Part shown: positions 26,866-35,954 of the stretch, in pieces
How the letters are laid out: every line of letters starts with the position of its first letter
How positions within the stretch are numbered: position 1 is the stretch's first letter
Assembly (NCBI RefSeq): GCF_014652515.1
Contig: NZ_BMYY01000011.1
Span: 61,362-125,361 of the forward strand
DNA length: 64,000 nucleotides
Reading direction: 5' to 3'
DNA from: Bacterioplanes sanyensis
Lineage (GTDB): Bacteria > Pseudomonadota > Gammaproteobacteria > Pseudomonadales > Oceanobacteraceae
The notes under the pieces: model-generated
Seen by the model: the letters and a program-made list of their open reading frames with translations, nothing else
Told to the model about the DNA's origin: nothing
The model's database searches: none
Translations under genes and position numbers: made by a program

Positions 26866-27062
26866 GGCTTGATCGCTCTTATTCTTATAGTGAGACGACC
26901 TTACCGAAAAAATAGACAGATCGCCACACTTGTATGTTTTCTTTGCAGAGAGCGATTTTCTGGCTTATGTGTTTGAAAAATATAAAGAAAAATGAAAGTT
27001 TCTGGTTTTGAAAAGGCTCCGTTTTAGCGCTTTTGTTAAAAAATGTGTCATGAATGGCGCAT

Positions 27063-27695
27063 TTATGGCCCAGTTTGACTACCGATATCAAGGGTGAACT
27101 CAATGCGCTGGTCGGTCACATTGACTTGGTATTCTCCGCCTGGCGTGGTGTAGCTGCGCTCTGGATACTGATTGCTATTGGGAATCGAAATGGTCAGCTG
27201 GCTAGGGGTAATCATATAGCCCAAGCCGCCGGTGAGCGGTTGATTGGGGGTCAGGTTGGTAGGAAAACGCAGCTCGTTTAGGTTGATCGGCTCGCCGCCT
27301 TGCAGATTGAGGGCGTTGCGCAAATATTGCTCGCTCAGGCCTAGGTTGGGGTTCAGGGCTGGGTTATCGAACTGCTGAGACAGAGTAGTGAGCAATTGCT
27401 GCTGGGTCTGTTCGCTCATGTCGGGTGGCAATATCACACCTTGCTTTATGGCGGCGCTGTCGCGGGCGGTTTGAGCGGCTTTATAGCCTGGCTGCGCTGG
27501 CGAAACCTTCAGATTCACGGGTTGCTTGGCCGATTGAGGCTGCGCATGCGGCACGATGATTGTGGTGTCGCGAATGTACGCTTCGGTCAGCTCCTCGGCG
27601 GGAATTTCTTCGATATCGGCCTGGCTGCATGGGCTTAGGCCAGTCAATACCAGCACGATGGCAAGACGTTGGCTGTGCATACGGTGATTGAGCAT
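27063..27695 (-). CDS. Hypothetical exported protein
   Basis: 210 residues, with a probable signal peptide (LAIVLVLTGLSPCSQA). The mature part starts acidic (DIEEIPAEELTEAYIRDTTIIVP), then has a Gln-rich helix and a C-terminal strand-rich tail (YMITPSQLTISIPN, EYQVNVTDQRIEFTLDIG). AGGAG lies about 9 bases before the ATG at 27,695. No domain was recognised. It lies 124 bp downstream of no coupled gene, with aguB next on the same strand upstream of it, so it may be the last gene of the agu unit, although the content does not suggest that role. Confidence 0.7.
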   Translation of the reverse strand: MLNHRMHSQRLAIVLVLTGLSPCSQADIEEIPAEELTEAYIRDTTIIVPHAQPQSAKQPVNLKVSPAQPGYKAAQTARDSAAIKQGVILPPDMSEQTQQQLLTTLSQQFDNPALNPNLGLSEQYLRNALNLQGGEPINLNELRFPTNLTPNQPLTGGLGYMITPSQLTISIPNSNQYPERSYTTPGGEYQVNVTDQRIEFTLDIGSQTGP

Positions 27696-27819
27696 AACGG
27701 CGCGCTCCTGCGTGAACCCAGCACAAGCCTAGAGCAGTACCCGCGCAGTACAAGCTGCGCTTAGCGTGAATCACGCCAATGTCGCAGCCTGTAGGTTGTA
27801 CTTAAAGGGTTCAGAGGGC

Positions 27820-28710
27820 TTAATCGCGAAAGCGCCGTGTGACATCCTGGTAGGCGTCGACGCGCCGATCACGCAAGTAAGGCCAAATACGGCGCACCTG
27901 CTCACAGCGTTGTAAGTCGATTTCGGTCATCAGCACGGTTTCTTGTTGATGCTCAGCGTGCAGCAGTAGCTCGCCCTGTGGGCCGCAAACAAAGCTATTG
28001 CCCCAGAAATCAATGCCATCCGTCACGCCACTGGGGTCAACTTCGTGGCCGACGCGGTTAATGGCAATCACCGGCAGATTGTTGGCCACGGCGTGGCCGC
28101 GCTGTACCAGCATCCAGGCATCGCGCTGACGCTGTTTTTCGGCGTCGTCTTCTGGCGGCTCCCAGCCGATGGCGGTGGGGTAAATCAGCACATCGGCATC
28201 GGCCAATGCCATCAGTCGAGCAGCTTCTGGGTACCACTGATCCCAGCATACCAATACGCCCAGCTTGCCGACGGAGGTTTCGATGGGTTCAAAACCCGGC
28301 TGGTCGGCGTCGCCTGGGGTGAAGTAGTACTTTTCATAAAAGCCTGGGTCATCTGGGATGTGCATCTTGCGATAAAAGCCAGCCAGCTCAGTGCTGCGGT
28401 CAAATACCAGGGCGGTGTTGTGATACAGGCCTTTGGCGCGGCGCTCAAAAATAGAGCCGACGATGACCAGATTCAACTCCGCCGCCAGCTGGCCCAAAAA
28501 CTGCGCCGTTGGGCCATCCAAGGGCTCGGCCAGATCAAACAGTTCGGCGCTTTGGTGCTGGCAAAAATAGGGCCCTGCGTGTAATTCCTGCAGGCATACC
28601 AGCTCAGCCCCTTGGGCGGCAGCGGCGCGAATGTGTTGGCCAGTGCGCTCTAAGGTGGTGTGGCGGTCATCGATAAATGCTTGTTGCACCAAGGCAAGGG
28701 TTAGCGCCAT
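27820..28710 (-). CDS. aguB: N-carbamoylputrescine amidase
   Basis: Nitrilase-superfamily enzyme that hydrolyses N-carbamoylputrescine to putrescine, ammonia and CO2. The catalytic triad is visible: Glu in CLQELHAGPYF (about residue 43), Lys in YRKMHIPDD (about 115) and Cys in LVCWDQWYPE (about 155). At 296 residues it has family length. It starts inside the end of aguA (10-base overlap), completing a two-step agmatine-to-putrescine route. Confidence 0.95.
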   Translation of the reverse strand: MALTLALVQQAFIDDRHTTLERTGQHIRAAAAQGAELVCLQELHAGPYFCQHQSAELFDLAEPLDGPTAQFLGQLAAELNLVIVGSIFERRAKGLYHNTALVFDRSTELAGFYRKMHIPDDPGFYEKYYFTPGDADQPGFEPIETSVGKLGVLVCWDQWYPEAARLMALADADVLIYPTAIGWEPPEDDAEKQRQRDAWMLVQRGHAVANNLPVIAINRVGHEVDPSGVTDGIDFWGNSFVCGPQGELLLHAEHQQETVLMTEIDLQRCEQVRRIWPYLRDRRVDAYQDVTRRFRD

Positions 28711-29747
28711 GAGGCATCCTCCGGAGTATGAATTTGCATGGTGAGGCAGTGCAGTGAGCCATATTGCTCAATCACCGGGCGACAATTAATGGGCACTATG
28801 CGGTGCTGCGGAAATGCCTGTGCCAAGGTGCTGATGGCGGCGTGGTCTTCATCAACGCCGTAAATAGGCGCCAGCACGGCTTGGTTAATGATTAAAAAGT
28901 TGGCGTAGGTGGCGGGCAGGCGGTCTCCCTCAGCGCTGTATTGCGGGCTGGGCAGTGGCAAGGGCAGTAAGCGGTAGGGCTCGCCATTGCGTTGTCGCAG
29001 TGCTTTGAGCTCCTGCTCCATGGCATTGAGCGAAGCAAAGTGCTCGTCATCGGCTTGGGCTTGGCAATAAAGCAAGGTGTCGGGGCCGGCAAAGCGCACC
29101 AAGGTGTCGATATGGGCATCGGTGTCATCGCCTTGCAGATGGCCATGCTGCAGCCACAGAATGCGCTCAAAGCCCAAGGCGTCGCGCAATTGCTGCTCGA
29201 TTTGCTCACGGTTAAGCGTCGGGTTGCGATTCGGGTTAAGCAGACACTGCTCAGTGGTGAGTAAGGTGCCCTGGCCGTCGCTTTCTAAGCTGCCGCCTTC
29301 GAGTACCAGTGCATGCTGAGTCAGGTTGACCTGACCAAAGACACCTTGCTGGTGCAGTTGTTGGCTGATGGCGTTGTCTTGATGGGCGGCGTACTTGCCG
29401 CCCCAGCCATTAAATACAAAATCTTGCAGTTGCAGCTGGCCATGGCGATACACGCTGATGGGGCCATGGTCGCGTGCCCAGGTGTCATCGCTGCCAGCCA
29501 GTTGGCATTGCACCTGTGGTTGGTGCTGATACCACTTCTGCAAACGAGCCTGCAGCTCGCTGTTGTCACACACAATGATCACGTTTTGCTGGCTGGCGAT
29601 GGCAGCCACGATGGCGTGAAACACCGGCTCAACACGGTTTAAATGCTCGGCCCAATCGCTGTTGGCGTGTGGCCAGGTCAGCATCACGGCGGTTTGGGGC
29701 TCCCATTCTGCGGGCATACGCACAGGAGCATGATTGAAAGCTGGCAT
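28701..29747 (-). CDS. aguA: Agmatine deiminase
   Basis: Converts agmatine to N-carbamoylputrescine and ammonia. Guanidino-modifying family motifs are intact: EWEPQTAVMLTWPHANSDW at the N-terminus, WARDHGPISV near residue 90, EGGSLESDGQGTLL near 150, the His in HGHLQGDDTDAHID near 205, and the catalytic Cys close to the C-terminus (SLHCLTMQIH). Length 348 residues, within the family range. It is the first gene of the aguA-aguB operon and diverges from the lolC-like gene. Confidence 0.95.
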   Translation of the reverse strand: MPAFNHAPVRMPAEWEPQTAVMLTWPHANSDWAEHLNRVEPVFHAIVAAIASQQNVIIVCDNSELQARLQKWYQHQPQVQCQLAGSDDTWARDHGPISVYRHGQLQLQDFVFNGWGGKYAAHQDNAISQQLHQQGVFGQVNLTQHALVLEGGSLESDGQGTLLTTEQCLLNPNRNPTLNREQIEQQLRDALGFERILWLQHGHLQGDDTDAHIDTLVRFAGPDTLLYCQAQADDEHFASLNAMEQELKALRQRNGEPYRLLPLPLPSPQYSAEGDRLPATYANFLIINQAVLAPIYGVDEDHAAISTLAQAFPQHRIVPINCRPVIEQYGSLHCLTMQIHTPEDASWR

Positions 29748-29888
29748 GATGGCCTCGCGCTGTTAGAATGCCGCGCATTGTAATCAGGCCGGCGCCATTA
29801 CGCATCTGTACAAAGCCGGCTATTTTTGCCGTCGCGTTCCAGCCTGGCTGGCGGCATGATGACGGCGACTGACAGCTCCGGGGAACTC

Positions 29889-31136
29889 ATGTCTGCTCAA
29901 CGCTCATTGCCATTTTGGATTGGCTTACGTTATTTGGCTGCCAAGCGCAGAAATCACTTTATTTCTTTTATTTCAGCCTCCTCCATGGTCGGTATGACCT
30001 TGGGCGTAGCGGTGCTGATTTTGGTGTTGTCGGTGATGAATGGCTTTGACCGCGAACTGCGCGAGCGCATTCTCGGCATGGTGCCTCATGGTGTTATTTA
30101 TGAGCGTGGCGGTATGTCTGACTGGCCAGAACTGGCTCAGCAAATTGAGCAGCACCCAGGCGTGGAGGCGACGGCACCATTGACTCGCCTACAAGGCATG
30201 CTGGGCTACGGTGGCCGTGTGCAGGGGGTGATGGTGACGGGCATCGATCCGGAGCAGGAGCCCAAAGTCTCTATTTTGCCGCAGCACATCATCAGCGGCG
30301 ATTTAAAAAGCCTGACGCCGGGCAGTTATGGCGTGGTGATGGGCGAGTTGGTTGCACGCCAGCTCAATGTGGTGGTGGGCGATAAAGTCACCCTGATGCT
30401 GCCCGAAGCGACCTTGTCACCGGCCGGTGTGTTGCCGCGCATTCGCCGCTTAACCGTTACCGGTATCTTTTCTGTGGGAGCTCAGCTAGACAGCAGCCTG
30501 GCGGTGATCAACATCGAAGACGCCGGCAAGCTAGCGCGTATGGGCGACAAGGTGCAAGGGCTGCGCATTCGCTTTGATGATTTGTTCGATGCACCTGGGC
30601 ACATTTGGCAGTTAATAGGCGAGTTAGACGGCCAGTTCAGTGGCAGCGATTGGACGCGCACCCACGGCAACTTATTTCAGGCCATTCGCATGGAAAAAAC
30701 CATGATTGGCCTGCTGCTGCTGATTATTGTTGCCGTCGCCGCCTTCAACATTATTTCTACCTTGGTGATGGTGGTGACCGATAAGCAAGCCGACATCGCT
30801 ATTTTGCGCACCATGGGCGCTCGCCCCGGCACCATTATGAAAATCTTTATGGTGCAAGGCTTGGCCATTGGCATTGTCGGCGTCGCCTTGGGCAGTGCGT
30901 TGGGGATTTTGGCGGCATTAACCATTTCTGATTTTATCGCCTGGCTGGAGCAGTTTTTTGGCTTTCAGATTTTAAATGGCGATGTGTATTTTATCTCGTA
31001 CTTGCCATCGCAGCTGCTGTGGCAGGACGTCGCCATTATTACCAGTGCATCGTTATTGCTCAGCTTTTTAGCAACCTTGTACCCATCGTATCGAGCGGCG
31101 AAAGTCGATCCGGCGGAGGCGCTGCGCTATGAGTGA
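29889..31136 (+). CDS. lolC: Lipoprotein-releasing ABC transporter permease, LolC/LolE family
   Basis: 415 residues. There is an N-terminal membrane helix ([21 protein letters not shown]), a large periplasmic MacB-like region (about 60-265), and three C-terminal helices of the FtsX domain ending [15 protein letters not shown]. With LolD it extracts outer-membrane lipoproteins from the inner membrane and hands them to LolA. I chose the ATG at 29,889 (GGGGA 4 bases upstream); ATGs at 29,856/29,859 or a TTG at 29,826 would lengthen it. Only one permease gene is here, whereas E. coli has lolC-lolD-lolE. The partner may lie elsewhere or this may act as a homodimer (LolF type). Confidence 0.9.
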   Translation: MSAQRSLPFWIGLRYLAAKRRNHFISFISASSMVGMTLGVAVLILVLSVMNGFDRELRERILGMVPHGVIYERGGMSDWPELAQQIEQHPGVEATAPLTRLQGMLGYGGRVQGVMVTGIDPEQEPKVSILPQHIISGDLKSLTPGSYGVVMGELVARQLNVVVGDKVTLMLPEATLSPAGVLPRIRRLTVTGIFSVGAQLDSSLAVINIEDAGKLARMGDKVQGLRIRFDDLFDAPGHIWQLIGELDGQFSGSDWTRTHGNLFQAIRMEKTMIGLLLLIIVAVAAFNIISTLVMVVTDKQADIAILRTMGARPGTIMKIFMVQGLAIGIVGVALGSALGILAALTISDFIAWLEQFFGFQILNGDVYFISYLPSQLLWQDVAIITSASLLLSFLATLYPSYRAAKVDPAEALRYE

Positions 31137-31845
31137 GGCGACCCATTTGAAAAAGGATGTAACCATGCAGCCGGTTTTACAGGCGCGCGATTTAAAGAAG
31201 GTCTACACCAGTGGGCCACAATCCGTCACTGTGTGGCATGACGTGGATTTAACCGTGGCGGCGGGTGAGTCGGTGGCCATTGTTGGCGCATCGGGCTCGG
31301 GTAAAACCACCTTGCTCAATGTGTTGGGCGGGTTGGATCGACAGGATCAGGGCCAAGTGCTGGTGGCAGGGCAAGATCTGTCACAACTGGCCGAGGGGGC
31401 GCGTACCGAGCTGCGCAACCGTGAAATCGGTTTCGTTTATCAGTTTCACCACTTATTGCCAGAATTTACCGCACTAGAAAATGTCATGATGCCATTGCTG
31501 CTGGCGGGCCAAAATAAGCATTCGGCGCGTGAGCGCGCGCTGCAATGCTTAGAGCAAATGGGCATGGCGCCGCGAGCGGAGCACAAGCCAGCGGAGCTGT
31601 CGGGCGGCGAGCGCCAGCGCACCGCCATTGCGCGCGCCATTGTTAATCGGCCGCGGTTGGTATTGCTGGACGAGCCGACGGGCAACCTGGACCAGAACAC
31701 CGCCGCGCAGGTTGAAGCTGTCATGGTAGAGCTGACGCAAGCACAAGACACAGCGTTTGTGTTGGTGACCCACGACACCGCGCTGGCTAAGCGTATGGAT
31801 CGCTGCTTGCAGTTAAAGGATTTGCATTTACAAGCGCTGGACTAA
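31129..31845 (+). CDS. lolD: Lipoprotein-releasing ABC transporter ATP-binding protein LolD
   Basis: ABC ATPase, 238 residues. Walker A is GASGSGKTT, the LolD-specific stretch is [24 protein letters not shown], the signature LSGGERQR and Walker [13 protein letters not shown]. It powers lipoprotein release by the LolC/E permease encoded upstream. It overlaps the permease gene by 8 bases, with GGAGG 9 bases before the ATG at 31,129. An in-frame ATG at 31,165 with AAGGA upstream is a possible alternative start giving 226 residues. Confidence 0.95.
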   Translation: MSEATHLKKDVTMQPVLQARDLKKVYTSGPQSVTVWHDVDLTVAAGESVAIVGASGSGKTTLLNVLGGLDRQDQGQVLVAGQDLSQLAEGARTELRNREIGFVYQFHHLLPEFTALENVMMPLLLAGQNKHSARERALQCLEQMGMAPRAEHKPAELSGGERQRTAIARAIVNRPRLVLLDEPTGNLDQNTAAQVEAVMVELTQAQDTAFVLVTHDTALAKRMDRCLQLKDLHLQALD

Positions 31846-31921
31846 TCATCGTTTTGGTGCAGTCTTTGTCGTCGGTTAATGCGCCAGTAAGCGTTGGCTT
31901 AGTCGTCGTTTTGGTGTAGTC
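31844..31921. repeat. Degenerate direct repeat at the end of the DUF2062 gene
   Basis: Two 21-base copies, 31,844-31,864 and 31,901-31,921, share 18 identical positions around TCGTTTTGGTG, with weaker similarity beyond. The second copy is the 3' end of the DUF2062 coding region. The first copy lies past its stop. This looks like a small duplication of the gene end. Confidence 0.5.
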
Positions 31922-32435
31922 GCTGGCGGTTTAAACGCCGGCGCTGCCAATTGCTGATTACGTGCCAGCGCCAAGCGGCACGCACCAATAAGAAACCGCA
32001 GGCTGAGAGTATCAAACCGGCCGTCAGCGACCCCACCCACAAAGGCTGCCATATCTGCCCCAGCTCCGTTAGCAACCAGTCGAGGGACAACTCGATGGAG
32101 AAGCCGCGGTCAGGAGCGTCTAACATCCATACTCCCAGCCGATAAGTTGAGTAGAACAACGGTGGTATGGTGATGGGGTTGCTGATCCACACCAAGCCAA
32201 CAGAAATGGGCACATTGGCGTTGGCATAAAAAGCGATGGCGGCAGCAATGGCCATTTGAAATGGTAGCGGCAAAAAAGCAGCAAACAGCCCGACCATAAA
32301 AGCGCGAGCAACAGAGCGGCGGTTTAAGTGCCAAAGATTGGGCTTGCTGAACAAGGGCTTGAGCAAGCGTAATGATTCGTTTTGCTGAATCTGTTCAGGC
32401 GATGGGAAGAGTTTTTTTAACAATTTTTTGGGCAT
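31899..32435 (-). CDS. DUF2062 domain membrane protein
   Basis: 178 residues. A basic N-terminus (MPKKLLKKLFPS) precedes a membrane region. The DUF2062 core is visible: SVARAFMVGLFAAFLPLPFQMAIA near residue 45 and VWISNPITIPPLFYSTYRLG near 85. A further helix lies at about 135-155, and the tail is Arg-rich. The family is an uncharacterised inner-membrane family. It converges with lolD and diverges from comEC across 69 bp. Confidence 0.85.
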   Translation of the reverse strand: MPKKLLKKLFPSPEQIQQNESLRLLKPLFSKPNLWHLNRRSVARAFMVGLFAAFLPLPFQMAIAAAIAFYANANVPISVGLVWISNPITIPPLFYSTYRLGVWMLDAPDRGFSIELSLDWLLTELGQIWQPLWVGSLTAGLILSACGFLLVRAAWRWHVISNWQRRRLNRQRLHQNDD

Positions 32436-32504
32436 GAGAATCGCCTAACTCAGACAGCGCGTGGATTATGCCTCCAATGCACGGCAAAAGCCAAGGATGG
32501 CGCG

Positions 32505-34790
32505 GTGTTGCAGTCAATTCAAACCTTATCTTGCTGGTTTTATCGTGGTTTACCACTGGCGTTGCTGCTCGGCTTTATCATGGGCAGCTCGATCATGGCT
32601 GCTTGGCTATTGCCAGCCTTGCTACTGCTGGCCTTGCTATTCCGGCTGTTGGGCAACCGCTGCCGTGTGGCTGCGCCGCTGATCGTTGTTATGACTATGG
32701 CCGCGGCTTGGGCGCAGTGGCACGTCGACGAAGGGCTGCAGCATCGCTTGCCCTTGAACCAGGATCAGCAGCAGCGCCAGCTCTCTCTCATCGTCGAGCA
32801 ACACCGCTCAGCCCAGCGCTCACAGCGCATGGTGCTAACCGTATTGCCAGGCGATAACAATCAAAGCCCTGAGCTTCGGCGCATTCGCGCCAGTTATTAT
32901 GGCGATCATTCCTTGCAGGTCGGTGACCGGCTAGAGGCAACCGTCAAATTAAGGGCGCCGCGCAATTTGGCGAACGGCTTGGCCTTTGACTACGAAACCT
33001 GGATGCTTGCCAAGGGCATTGACGCTGGCGGCTATATTCGCAGCATTGAAGCCTTAAGGCCTGGCCAGCTGCCGCTGCGTGAGCGCCTACGCCGTTATTG
33101 GAGTGCGCAACTGCCCGTTGACCTCAGGCCTTGGTTGAATGCCTTGGTGTTTGCTGACAGTGCTGCGCTGGACTCGCATTGGTGGCGTCTCGGGCAGGCG
33201 ACGGGCACGGTACATTTGTTTGTCGTCAGTGGCTTGCACTTGGGGTTGGTGGCCTTGGCGGGCTGGTCATTGGCAGCGCTGCTGGCACGGCTGTTGGCCC
33301 TGCGACAGCCTGCCAGCGTGCAACTCAAGGTCAGGTCGCTGCCGTTAATGTGGCCGCGAGTCGCAGTGGCCGTCTCTGTGGTAGGGGCCTATCTGTGGCT
33401 AGCGTCGAACGGCATTGCCGTATGGCGGGCGTCCTTGATGGTGGTATTAACGGCGGTTTGGGCGCTGAGCCAACGTCGCTGGCAGCCCTTACTGCTGGTG
33501 TGTTGGGCGGCCGTGCTGTTGCTGCTGGCCAATCCTCTGGCCCATCAGCAGGCGGGGTTTGCCATGTCATTGCTGGTGGTGGCGGCGCTGATGATGTTGT
33601 TGTCTGGGCGCAAAACCGGCCCAGTGCAATGGCTGTGGTGGCCGCAGTGGATTGCCTGGTGGGCGCTGGCACCTTTATTGATGGCTTGGTTGCAGCCGCT
33701 CAGTGTGGCGCATCTGTTGGCCAATGCGCTGGCCGTGCCGCTGGTGTCGTTACTGCTGCTGCCGGGGCTTCTACTGCGGGCGCTGGTGGCGTTGGCGGGG
33801 GCCGATGGCGCACTGATTTGGTGGTTGGATGCGGGCTTGCTGCTGCTCATTGATGGGCTGTGCACGTGGTTGCGCAGTGTTAAAGACATAGCGCCAGCCA
33901 GTATTTCTATGTTGCCTGCCTGGGGCTGGCTGCTGTGGTGGGGCTGGGGTTGGCTGTTATGGCGTGGTTTGCCGGCGCTGCTGGCCACGGTTGGCACTTG
34001 GCTGTTGCTCAGCTGGTGGCTGCTGCCATCGCCGGCGAAGCACGAACTGCGCTTGTTGGACGTCGGTCAGGGCTTGGCGCTGGTAGCCAGTGGTGAGCAA
34101 GCGCTGGTGTATGACGTCGGTGCGCGTTGGTCGCCGCGCTTTAATATGGGTGAGGCGGTGGTAGCGCCGAGCTTGCGACAGTTGGGTGTGCAGCAACTGG
34201 CAACCTTGGTGCTGAGCCATTCTGATAATGATCACGCCGGCGGCTTTGAGGGCTTGCGCCATTGGTATCGACCTCAGCGTATCTGGGCTGGGCAGCCAGA
34301 AGAAGGCATGGACTCTTGTCATGCGCAGGGCGTGTCGCCTTGGTTCGTGAGTGGCCCTCAGCTGTTTTATCGCTTTTTTGCTGTACCGGCTCACCTTCGC
34401 ACGAATGACAATAACCATTCTTGCGTGATGCAGTTGCGCTGGCACGATCTGACGCTGTTGCTGCCAGGTGATATTGAACACAGTGTCGAGCAAGCATTGG
34501 TGCAGTATTATGGCGAGCAGCTACGCTCAGATGGCTTGGTGGTCGGGCATCATGGCAGCCGCAGCAGCTCTTCTGCTGTCTGGCTGGCAACGGTTGACCC
34601 TGACTTTGCCCTGATCAGTGCCGGCTGGAATAACCCCTTTGCGCATCCACATGCTGAGGTGCTGGCGCGGTTGGCACAGCGAGGGGTGCGAGTGTGGCGC
34701 ACGGACCTGCAAGGCGGTTTGGCGATTACGCCCGCAGGCGAGTGGCAAGCACTGCGTCAGCGGTCGCTAAGAATTTGGCAAAACCGTTGA
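32505..34790 (+). CDS. comEC: DNA internalisation-related competence protein ComEC/Rec2
   Basis: 761 residues, of which most is membrane-embedded. An N-terminal helical hairpin and DUF4131-like soluble part (about 1-190) are followed by the competence channel region (FVVSGLHLGLVALAGW near residue 245, then about ten helices). A C-terminal metallo-beta-lactamase domain starts at LLDVGQGLALVA and includes LSHSDNDHAGGF and VVGHHGSRSSSS. ComEC carries single-stranded DNA across the inner membrane during transformation. GTG start with AAGGA 8 bases upstream. No frameshift is seen, so uptake capacity may be real, but other competence genes are outside the window. Confidence 0.93.
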   Translation: MLQSIQTLSCWFYRGLPLALLLGFIMGSSIMAAWLLPALLLLALLFRLLGNRCRVAAPLIVVMTMAAAWAQWHVDEGLQHRLPLNQDQQQRQLSLIVEQHRSAQRSQRMVLTVLPGDNNQSPELRRIRASYYGDHSLQVGDRLEATVKLRAPRNLANGLAFDYETWMLAKGIDAGGYIRSIEALRPGQLPLRERLRRYWSAQLPVDLRPWLNALVFADSAALDSHWWRLGQATGTVHLFVVSGLHLGLVALAGWSLAALLARLLALRQPASVQLKVRSLPLMWPRVAVAVSVVGAYLWLASNGIAVWRASLMVVLTAVWALSQRRWQPLLLVCWAAVLLLLANPLAHQQAGFAMSLLVVAALMMLLSGRKTGPVQWLWWPQWIAWWALAPLLMAWLQPLSVAHLLANALAVPLVSLLLLPGLLLRALVALAGADGALIWWLDAGLLLLIDGLCTWLRSVKDIAPASISMLPAWGWLLWWGWGWLLWRGLPALLATVGTWLLLSWWLLPSPAKHELRLLDVGQGLALVASGEQALVYDVGARWSPRFNMGEAVVAPSLRQLGVQQLATLVLSHSDNDHAGGFEGLRHWYRPQRIWAGQPEEGMDSCHAQGVSPWFVSGPQLFYRFFAVPAHLRTNDNNHSCVMQLRWHDLTLLLPGDIEHSVEQALVQYYGEQLRSDGLVVGHHGSRSSSSAVWLATVDPDFALISAGWNNPFAHPHAEVLARLAQRGVRVWRTDLQGGLAITPAGEWQALRQRSLRIWQNR

Positions 34791-34896
34791 TTTGTCGACA
34801 CTTTTCATCGTCAGCGAGACCTTATGCCATGTCGGGGCTTGTGCTAGAGTAGCGCCCGTTTTTAACTTGTCTGACGCAGCGTTGGAGTAACGGAAT

Positions 34897-35532
34897 ATGC
34901 TAGAAATCATCCAAAACGGTGGTTGGATGATGGTCCCCATCATTATTGCCTCAATCCTGGCCCTGGCCATCACGGTCGAGCGTTTTTGGACGCTGCGGCC
35001 CTCGCAGGTGGCGCCGGCGGATTTGCTGGCCAAAGTCTGGGGGTGGATGAAGAACAAGCAGCTCGATGCCCAGCGCATGAAAGAGCTGCGTGAGTCCAGC
35101 TCGTTGGGTCGCGTGTTGGCAGCGGGTCTGATGAACTCGCGTCATGGCCGCCAAATCATGAAAGAAAGCATCGAAGAAGTGGCCTCCCATGAAATTCATG
35201 AAATGGAGCGCTACCTCAATGCTCTGGGCACAGTGGCAGCCGTCGCGCCGTTGATGGGCCTGTTGGGTACTGTGATCGGTATGATTAAGGTCTTTGCGGA
35301 AATCATGGTCGCCGGCACTGGCCAAGCCAATGTGTTAGCCGGTGGCATTTCGGAAGCCCTGATTACCACGGCCGCTGGCTTGGTGGTGGCGATCCCGGCG
35401 TTGATTTGTCACCGTATTTTGCAGCGTCGCGTGGATGAGCTGGTGGTGTTTATGGAGCAAGAATCACTGAAATTGGTGGATGTGCTGCACGGCGATCGTG
35501 AAGTGGCGGACGGCAATGGAGCCAAGCAGTGA
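34897..35532 (+). CDS. exbB: MotA/TolQ/ExbB proton channel family protein
   Basis: 211 residues with three membrane helices (about 10-30, 115-140, 160-180) and the family core APLMGLLGTVIGMIKVF. With ExbD it uses the proton gradient to energise TonB-type outer-membrane transport. A possible extended -10 (TGCTAGAGT, 34,842-34,850) lies upstream. The stop overlaps the GTG start of exbD by 4 bases. No tonB is adjacent. The position before lpxK matches the Pseudomonas exbB1-exbD1-lpxK arrangement. Confidence 0.9.
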   Translation: MLEIIQNGGWMMVPIIIASILALAITVERFWTLRPSQVAPADLLAKVWGWMKNKQLDAQRMKELRESSSLGRVLAAGLMNSRHGRQIMKESIEEVASHEIHEMERYLNALGTVAAVAPLMGLLGTVIGMIKVFAEIMVAGTGQANVLAGGISEALITTAAGLVVAIPALICHRILQRRVDELVVFMEQESLKLVDVLHGDREVADGNGAKQ

Positions 35533-35951
35533 ACTTCAAGCGCCAGAACCGGGAGCCGGTGGAAGTCAATTTGACGCCACTGATCGACATCGTTTTTCTG
35601 CTGCTGATTTTCTTTATGGTGTCGACCACCTTTACCAAAGAAAATCACCTCAAGCTGGATTTGCCTGAAGCCTCGGCTGAGCCGGTCAATCAGCCGGACA
35701 GCGTGGTTGAAATCATCATCAACGCTCAGGGCGATTACAGCATCAATGGCCAGGCGCTGTTGAATAAGCAGCTCGAAACATTAAAGCGCGGTTTACAAAA
35801 GTCGCTGGCGGGTCGTGATGATGCGCCGGTGGTGATTACCGCCGATGCCAATACACCACACCAAGCCGTGGTGCGGGCCATGGATGCCGCTGGCCAAGTT
35901 GGCTTGGTGAATCTGAGTATTACCACACGTCAGCCACGCAGCAGTGAATAA
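35529..35951 (+). CDS. exbD: Biopolymer transport protein ExbD/TolR family
   Basis: 140 residues. One N-terminal membrane helix contains the proton-pathway aspartate in NLTPLIDIVFLLLIFFMV (about residues 14-31). A periplasmic domain follows, ending in the strand-helix pattern VVRAMDAAGQVGLVNLSIT. It is the partner of the ExbB encoded just upstream. GTG start overlapping the exbB stop (GTGA); msbA begins three bases after its stop. Confidence 0.92.
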   Translation: MNFKRQNREPVEVNLTPLIDIVFLLLIFFMVSTTFTKENHLKLDLPEASAEPVNQPDSVVEIIINAQGDYSINGQALLNKQLETLKRGLQKSLAGRDDAPVVITADANTPHQAVVRAMDAAGQVGLVNLSITTRQPRSSE

Positions 35952-35954
35952 CGC

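Noticed and set aside
26866..27062. AT-rich 197-bp stretch with a possible small minus-strand frame (26,885-27,103)
   Set aside because: The frame has no ribosome site and overlaps the end of the exported-protein gene. The AT richness fits a promoter region for the hydrolase gene.
33179..33853. 224-codon frame on the plus strand inside comEC
   Set aside because: It is an alternative-frame shadow in GC-rich DNA, with Gly/Ala/Val-biased translation and no motif. comEC is intact in the other frame.
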